A stretch of 64,000 nt of DNA from Rebecca billardiae RCC1528 (Eukaryota > Haptophyta), in contig OZ251252.1 of NCBI GenBank assembly GCA_965240325.2, forward strand, positions 124,001 to 188,000, given 5' to 3'. The number at the start of each line of letters is the position of its first letter. Position 1 is the first letter of the stretch. Of this stretch, positions 58,708 to 64,000 are shown piece by piece. A program made the position numbers and the translations under genes. The notes below the pieces were generated by a model. That model saw only the letters and a list, made by a program, of their open reading frames with translations, had not been told where the DNA came from and did not search any database.

Positions 58708-60540
58708 ATGGCGGCGGTCGGCGACTGCGAGCCGCTCGCGGCGGTCGCGCCCGTCGAGGTGCTCGACGCGCCGCCGGACGCGCGCAGCTTCTTCGAGCGG
58801 TACGTGGTGACGTGCACTCCCGTCCTCATGCGCGGCGCCGCCGACGCGTGGCCCGCGCGCCAGCCCGGCGGCGCGCGCGCGTGGACGGCCGAACGGCTGC
58901 GCGCGGCGCACGGCGACGCGATCGTCGCGGTCGCGCCGCTGCCGACCGTGGGCGCGCACGCGCGGTATGACAAGTCGATCGAGCCGGCGAACGCCTGGCG
59001 AGAAGCCGCGCCCGCCGAGACACGCCACGCCGCGCCCGCCGCCGCGCCCGCCTCGGCGGCCGCGGCCGCGGCCGCGGGCGGCGACGACCACACGGCCGCG
59101 GCGGCGGGCGCGGCGGCGGGCGCGGTGCGCGCGGACGCCGTGCTCGCGGTCGCGGCGGAGCGCGTGCCCATCCGCCTCGCCACGCTGCTCGACGTGCTCG
59201 CGGACGACGCCGCGGCGCTCGAGGCCGGCGCGCACGGCAGAGGCGTCACGTTTTACGCGGACGGAGCGGCCAACCTTGGCCGCCATTTTGATTTCCTCGC
59301 GGCCGACGTGTGCCCGCCGGCGTGCGGCGCGCTGCTCAAGCCGCGCCGCGCGGCCGAGGCGGGCGCGGAGGCGTCGCTCTGGTTCGGCGGCGCCACCGTC
59401 TCGCGCTGCCACTACGACAACACCGACAACCTCTTCACTCAAGTCGCGGGCACGAAAACTTTCGCGCTCGTGCCGCCGCGCGCGGCCGAGGCGGCGCGGC
59501 CGGGCGCGCTTCGCAAGGTGTACGCGGTGTGGCAGCCGCCGAGCGGGCCGGCGGAGGCGGCGGCGGCGAGGGAAGAGGGCGCGCGCTTCTCGCGGCGCGG
59601 CGCCGACGGCGCGCGCTTCTCCGACGAGCAGGTGCTCAACTACTGGCCGGAGCACCTGCAGCTGCGCGTGTGCGCGGCCGCGGCGCGCGCGGCCGCGGCG
59701 CCCGCGGCCGCGGCGCGCGCCGAGGGCGGCGCGACGGGCGACGGTGGCGTCGGCGTTGGCTGGGCGCGCGCCGCGCCGGACGCGGCGGACGAGCTCGTGG
59801 TGACCGACCCGCACGCCGCAGCCCTCGCCCTCGCCACCCCCGCGCCGCACGACGCCCCTCCCTCCGCCACCCCCTCTCCGTTCCTCCTTGCGGGCCGCGC
59901 GCGCGGCGGCGCGCGGCTGCCGTGCGCGCTGGTGAGCGTGCGGCCTGGGGAGACGCTGTACCTGCCGTTCGGCTGGTGGCACGAGGTGTGGGGGCGGCCG
60001 ACGAGCGCGGCGGAGGGCGGGCTGTGCGCGAGCGTCTCGCACTTCTACGCGCCCTTCTACTGCCGCGCGCGCGCGCCGGCAGACGGCCGGATCGGCGCGG
60101 TCCGGGTAAACCCCCGCTATTCGCTGCTCGCGCGCGCGGCCGCGGCGGGCGCGCTCGGCGCGGCGGCCGCGGCGGCGCGGCGGCGGCGGGACGCGGCCGC
60201 GGCAGGCGGGACGCGCGCGCCGTCGCACGCCCCGGCGTCCTCCTCCGCGTCCTCCTCCGCCGAGGACGAGGCCGCGCAGTCCGACTCGGAGGAGGCCGAG
60301 CCGTGCTTACCTGCCGGCCACGTGCGCGACGGCGCGACGACTGATGATGTCGATGATGATGGCGACGGTCCGGGCCCCGCCCGGCCCCGGGCCGTGCAGC
60401 AGGCGGCGGCGGCGGATGCGAGGCCCGGCGCCGCCCCCGGCGCGCGCGCGGCCGCTTATGCAGCAGTCGTCGATCGTCGCATCGTCATCGTGAATCGTGA
60501 CCGGATCGTCGAATCCGCGCGAGCATCATCATATTGCTGA
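58708..60540 (+). CDS. JmjC/cupin-like 2-oxoglutarate oxygenase (JMJD7/JMJD5-like)
   Basis: A single-exon 610-aa protein. The N-terminus matches the JMJD7/cupin_8 start: RSFFERYVVTCTPVLMRGAA, DAWPARQPGG. Metal ligands: CHYDNTDNLFTQVAGTKTFA (H and D at about residues 234-236, with the 2-oxoglutarate lysine K in GTKTF) and the distal His in LPFGWWHEVWG (about 424). This gives a complete HxD...H facial triad. Between them is LNYWPEHLQLRV and an acidic/Ala-rich insertion. The C-terminal about 150 residues are low complexity, acidic and Ser rich (SSASSSAEDEAAQSDSEEAE) and lie outside the catalytic fold. Members hydroxylate lysine, arginine or tRNA, so the substrate is not predictable. The reading frame after about 60,120 could be partly untranslated. 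Confidence 0.85.
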   Translation: MAAVGDCEPLAAVAPVEVLDAPPDARSFFERYVVTCTPVLMRGAADAWPARQPGGARAWTAERLRAAHGDAIVAVAPLPTVGAHARYDKSIEPANAWREAAPAETRHAAPAAAPASAAAAAAAGGDDHTAAAAGAAAGAVRADAVLAVAAERVPIRLATLLDVLADDAAALEAGAHGRGVTFYADGAANLGRHFDFLAADVCPPACGALLKPRRAAEAGAEASLWFGGATVSRCHYDNTDNLFTQVAGTKTFALVPPRAAEAARPGALRKVYAVWQPPSGPAEAAAAREEGARFSRRGADGARFSDEQVLNYWPEHLQLRVCAAAARAAAAPAAAARAEGGATGDGGVGVGWARAAPDAADELVVTDPHAAALALATPAPHDAPPSATPSPFLLAGRARGGARLPCALVSVRPGETLYLPFGWWHEVWGRPTSAAEGGLCASVSHFYAPFYCRARAPADGRIGAVRVNPRYSLLARAAAAGALGAAAAAARRRRDAAAAGGTRAPSHAPASSSASSSAEDEAAQSDSEEAEPCLPAGHVRDGATTDDVDDDGDGPGPARPRAVQQAAAADARPGAAPGARAAAYAAVVDRRIVIVNRDRIVESARASSYC

Positions 60541-61447
60541 CTACTTCAGACGATCCGGGCTGAGTCGGCGGATATTTATGGCTCTGGCTTCGGCGGTTGA
60601 CCCCTGCCAGAGACGGGCACTGTGAGCTCCGGCCTTCGTCATGAAGTCACTCGTGAAAACTGCACAGGAGCCGACCTCAATGGACGATGCCTAGATGCTG
60701 ATGATCGACTTCAGAGCGATGATTGGGCCATCAATTACAATTATACTATACTGTCATAATTATTACGACAAGCATCACTTGACACCGTTCCTCTATCATC
60801 CGGTCTACTATAGTATTTAACGACGTGGCAGCATCGGACAAGCGTCAGGCTCAGAGTGCAACAGACACATAGAATGCGTCCGCGCCTTCCGTCCAGGTCA
60901 GACAGTGCACCACCCGCAGCCCTGCCCCCCTACGGGAGCGGGGCCGGGATGGAGCACCGCCTCGGCCTGGGGCACGTCAACTTCGCGGCGCCGCTCGGCC
61001 GTCGGCGGCTCGGCCCGCCGCGGCGGCGCCGCCCGCCAGCGCGGCCCGCGGCCATATATATGGCGGCAGCGCATGTATCTCGGATTCATCGTCAGCATCG
61101 TCGGCATCTGATGATATGATGATGACCCTCGTCAACGCGGTATACTGGTTAGAGGCGGACGGACCGGAACGGACCGCAACACTGCGCGCGCGTGAGCAGC
61201 CGACCGCGGTGCCGGTAGCTAGCAAGTGCCGCACAGCCCCACGAGCCGGTGCCGCGCGGCCAGCTGCTCCCTGCATGGCCGACTGCACACCGCCAAGTGG
61301 CCGTCTGCACCCATCTACTGGGCGAGCGGGCAGAGGCTGCTGCTGCTGCCCAGTGCCACTCAGCGCCTGCGGCGCACGGCGGCGCCGACGCGCCGGCACC
61401 ACCGCCGCCGTGCGCGCCAAGCCCCGCCGCGCGCCTCGCCCCTGCCG
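60541..61447. other. Convergent intergenic region, no gene seen
   Basis: It lies between the 3' ends of the JmjC and NCKX-type genes. It has an AT-rich core (60,730-60,830) with GATGATGATG runs near 61,105. Open frames are short, with no domain. Confidence 0.5.
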
Positions 61448-63662
61448 TCATTGTTCCCACGGCGGGATGCAGGTGGGGAAGATGACGTTGTACTCGAGCA
61501 GCAGCGAGAACACGAGGAAGATGAAGTAGAGGAGCATCATCGAGTAGCTGCGCGGCAGGCGAGGAGGGCGGGGTCGGGGCGGGGGCCACGTGCGCGCGTG
61601 TGTGCCGCAGCCACATCCAACAGCCAGCCACACAGCCGCGGCGGTTGGGCGGGCGCAGCGGCGACGGGGCAGCGGGCGGACGGGGCCGCCGGCAGGCGCA
61701 CGGGTGCAGCGGCTGCGCGCGTGACGCTCGGCCGCGCGGCTGGCCAGCGTGGCGGTGTGCCCCCGTGTCTCGCTCGCGCGCGCGCGCCGGCGCGCGCGCG
61801 CTTGTGCCGCCCTGCTGCCGCGCACCCGAGCCTCTTGAGCAGCTGCCAGCCGCTCAGGTGGATGATGATGATCACCGCGGCGACCATGAGGAAGAGCAGC
61901 GAGATCATCAGCGCCAGCCCTGCGGCACGCACGCAGCGGGCGCGGGGCGCGTGCGGGCAGCCAGCCGGCCGCGGGTGAGGCGCACGCCGCGCGCACGCCG
62001 GCCGCGCGGCGGTGCGGCGCCCGGCGCTTGGCTGCGGCGCTCACCCTCTGACTGGATGGTGACGTCGGTGCCCATGATAGTGGTGAAGAGGAACCACGGG
62101 ACGGGCAGGCCGATGAGGATGTCGAAGATGTTCGAGCCCAGCGAGGAGGACACCGCCATGTCGCCGTGCCCCTTCCGCGCGACCGCCATGCTGGAGAGGC
62201 AGTCCGGGATGGACGTGCCGCCAGCCAGCAGCGTCAGCCCCATCACCGGCGCCGGGATATTCGCCGTGATGCCGAGCTCTGTCGCCATCCAGACCATGAA
62301 GTAGGAGAGAAAGGCGATCCACACGATGGACATGAGGAAGGTGGCGAAGAAGAAGCGCTTGAACAGCGGGCGCCTGCAGTCCGGGATCGTCAGCCACATG
62401 CTCAGCAGCAGCGGGAACGACAGCGCCCACACGAACCGACCGGTCGCAGAGCTCGGGAGTTCAAACGGATTCGACGGCTCGTTGTCGTCATCGTCCTCGC
62501 CCTCGCCGCCGCCGTCGTCCGCGCCGCCGTCGGCGTCGGCGTCGGCGGGGTCGGGCCCGTGCTCCGCCGCGGCGGCGATCCCCGCCGCCACCCCGCGCCC
62601 GCCGCCCGCCTCCGTGTCCTCGTCCCCCGGCGCGAACGCCCGCGGCCGCGGCCGCTCGTGCGCCGCGGCCGCTCGCACGAGCGCGTCGCCGCCGCCGTCG
62701 GCGTCACCCATCGCCTCCGTGGTGAACGAGGCGTCGTCGGCGGGCACGGTGGGCACCGCGGGCACCGCGGCGGGCGCGGTCTTGCACGCGTGCGCCGGCT
62801 GCGCCTCCGCCTCGGTGTTCGCGCGCGCCGCGCGCTCCCCCGCCGAGTACCGCGCCTCCGCCCCTCTCCACTCGGGCTCCGCTCGCTTAGTGAGCGCGCC
62901 GAGCGCCGCCGCCGCCTTTGGCCTGTGGCCGATGGCGTGGTGGGCAGCGGCGTGGTGGTTGCCCTCCGGGGCGACGCGCACGATGGAGGGGCGGTGGCCC
63001 GAGGGCTGCACGCTCTCCCCGCCCGGCCGCTCGGCGCCGCCCAGCACCTGCTCGAAGAACGTGCGCTCCGCCGACAGGTGCACCTGCTGGCTCAGCGGGA
63101 TCGTGCCCGTGGGCGCGAGATTGAAATCTCCCTCGCGCACCTGCGTCGCGTTGTCGCGGTACGACTTTGCGAGCAGCCGGTAGAGCCGCGCGGCGCGGAG
63201 CACGCGCACGACGCGGATGAAGCGGAGCACGCGCAGCCCCGACGCCGTGCCCGAGCCCGTCCACGCCAGCTCGACGATGATCAGCAGCACGAGCACGCCG
63301 TCGAAGACGTTCAGCGCGTCCTGCCAGCACTGGAAGAACCCATAGCTGTACAGCTTGAGCGCAATCTCGGCGATGAAGATTGCGGCGCACGCGAGGTTGA
63401 CGCCTTCGAGCACGGCGGAGGCGAAGAGGTTGGAGAAGATGACCATGAAGACGTTCACCACGATCACCGCCATGATAAAGTACACGAACGGCTTCGACTC
63501 CACCAGCACCACCAGCCGCTCGCGGTGCGGCGGCCGCGGCTGCGTCTGCGCCTCGTACACCTTCCGCTCCGTCCACGCCTGCAAGGACTCGTTGTAATAC
63601 ATGATCGAGATATACCCGGCGTATAGGAAGAGCAGCGCGAGCGACTCCCACCAGGTCACCGC
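61448..63662 (-). CDS. K+-dependent Na+/Ca2+ exchanger with inserted voltage-sensor domain (3' part)
   Basis: Exons seen: 63,662-62,045, 61,919-61,826 and 61,547-61,448 (phases 0, 1, 2; donors GTGAGC and GTGCGC). Earlier exons lie past 64,000, and 63,663-64,000 looks intronic. Visible part is about 604 aa. It opens inside NCKX TM5 (VTWWESLALLFLYAGYI). A voltage-sensor domain is inserted in the central loop: S1 VYFIMAVIVVNVFMVIF (59-76), S2 AAIFIAEIALKLYSYGF (93-109), S3 ALNVFDGVLVLLIIVEL (116-132) and S4 LRVLRFIRVVRVLRAARLYR (143-162) with Arg at 144, 147, 150, 153, 156, 159 and 162. An acidic linker follows (DADADGGADDGGGEGEDDDD). Exchanger sequence resumes (TIPDCRRPLFKRFF, LSYFMVWMATELGI) with the NCKX alpha-2 repeat GLTLLAGGTSIPDCLSS and SSLGSNIFDILIGLPVPW. 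The end is LSGWQLLKRLG and a last TM helix before FPTCIPPWEQ. Confidence 0.92.
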
Positions 63663-64000
63663 CTGCGCGCCGCACGCGCGGGCGCGCGAGAGCGCGCAGC
63701 CCGCCAGCCAGCCGACGCGGGGGCGCCGGGCGCACGGGTGAGCCCTCTGCCTCCGCCTCTGCCTCCGCCCGTCTCGCTCGGCAGCGCGCGCGCGCTGCGC
63801 CCGGCCGCGGGCGCGCGTCCGCCCACGCACAGGCGACGCGCCGGGCGGAGCGGCCCGCGAGGGCGTAGGGCGCACCGCGTGCGCGTGCACTGCCCACCCA
63901 GTCCACGCAGGCCGGGCCCCGCGCGGCCGCGCCGTGGCGGCGCGCGCACGACGGGCCACCGCCACGCGGACGGCGCGCGGGGCGCACCGCGCGCGCTGCC
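63663..64000 (-). other. Intron of the exchanger gene, running off the window
   Basis: Upstream of the GCGCAG acceptor at 63,664-63,663 (minus) the sequence is Arg/Ala-rich in every frame with no exchanger motif, as expected of an intron. The signal peptide and alpha-1 repeat of the exchanger must lie beyond base 64,000. Confidence 0.6.

Overview
This window looks like nuclear DNA of a very GC-rich unicellular eukaryote. Genes are interrupted by short introns (about 90-1,000 nt). In almost every intron I could phase by protein continuity, the donor is GTGCG(C/T) and the acceptor is (G/C)CAG. Telomere-type TTAGGG/CCCTAA blocks sit inside three introns. Proteins are full of Ala/Gly expansions encoded by (GGC)n. 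The gene set (centrin-binding Sfi1-like protein, PLAC8, a Na/Ca exchanger, a plastid-type bacterial SMR transporter with a presequence) fits an alga. A haptophyte or similar GC-rich alga is my best guess, as an inference from base composition and intron style rather than a marker gene. GC richness leaves long open frames on all six strands, so genes were chosen by recognisable domains and phase-consistent splice junctions.

Layout. Bases 1-11,400 are gene-poor and repeat-rich. They hold two decayed genes (a chromodomain protein and a BAH-domain protein), two long AT microsatellites (101 and about 86 dinucleotides), and dispersed repeats that reappear inverted at 36.4-40 kb. Bases 11,456-17,184 carry a PX-domain protein (-), a TDA3-like FAD oxidoreductase (-) whose intron is a 17-copy minisatellite, and a small lipoyl-domain protein (+). 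A foldback element with two 400-nt arms lies at 17,870-19,000. Bases 19,155-35,546 are a run of plus-strand genes: a helical-module protein, a coiled-coil protein, a GT77-type glycosyltransferase and a seven-exon PP2A scaffold (A) subunit. Bases 35.5-41.2 kb are another repeat-rich stretch.

Bases 41,255-48,743 hold a divergent pair, a FANCM/Mph1 helicase (-) and a NIPA/ZC3HC1 zinc-finger protein (+), sharing a 226-bp promoter with an E2F-like site. Next come a four-TM protein (-) and a PLAC8 protein (-). A 1.9-kb retroelement with split direct repeats (A1-B1A2-B2, the Ngaro/PAT arrangement) lies at 52,152-54,064. It is followed by an SMR transporter (-) divergent from an Sfi1-like protein (+), and a JmjC protein (+).

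The window ends with the 3' part of the most striking gene. It encodes a K+-dependent Na+/Ca2+ exchanger (-) whose large loop carries a complete S1-S4 voltage-sensor domain with seven arginines at every third position. Its 5' exons lie beyond base 64,000. If intact upstream, this would be a directly voltage-sensing Ca2+ exchanger.
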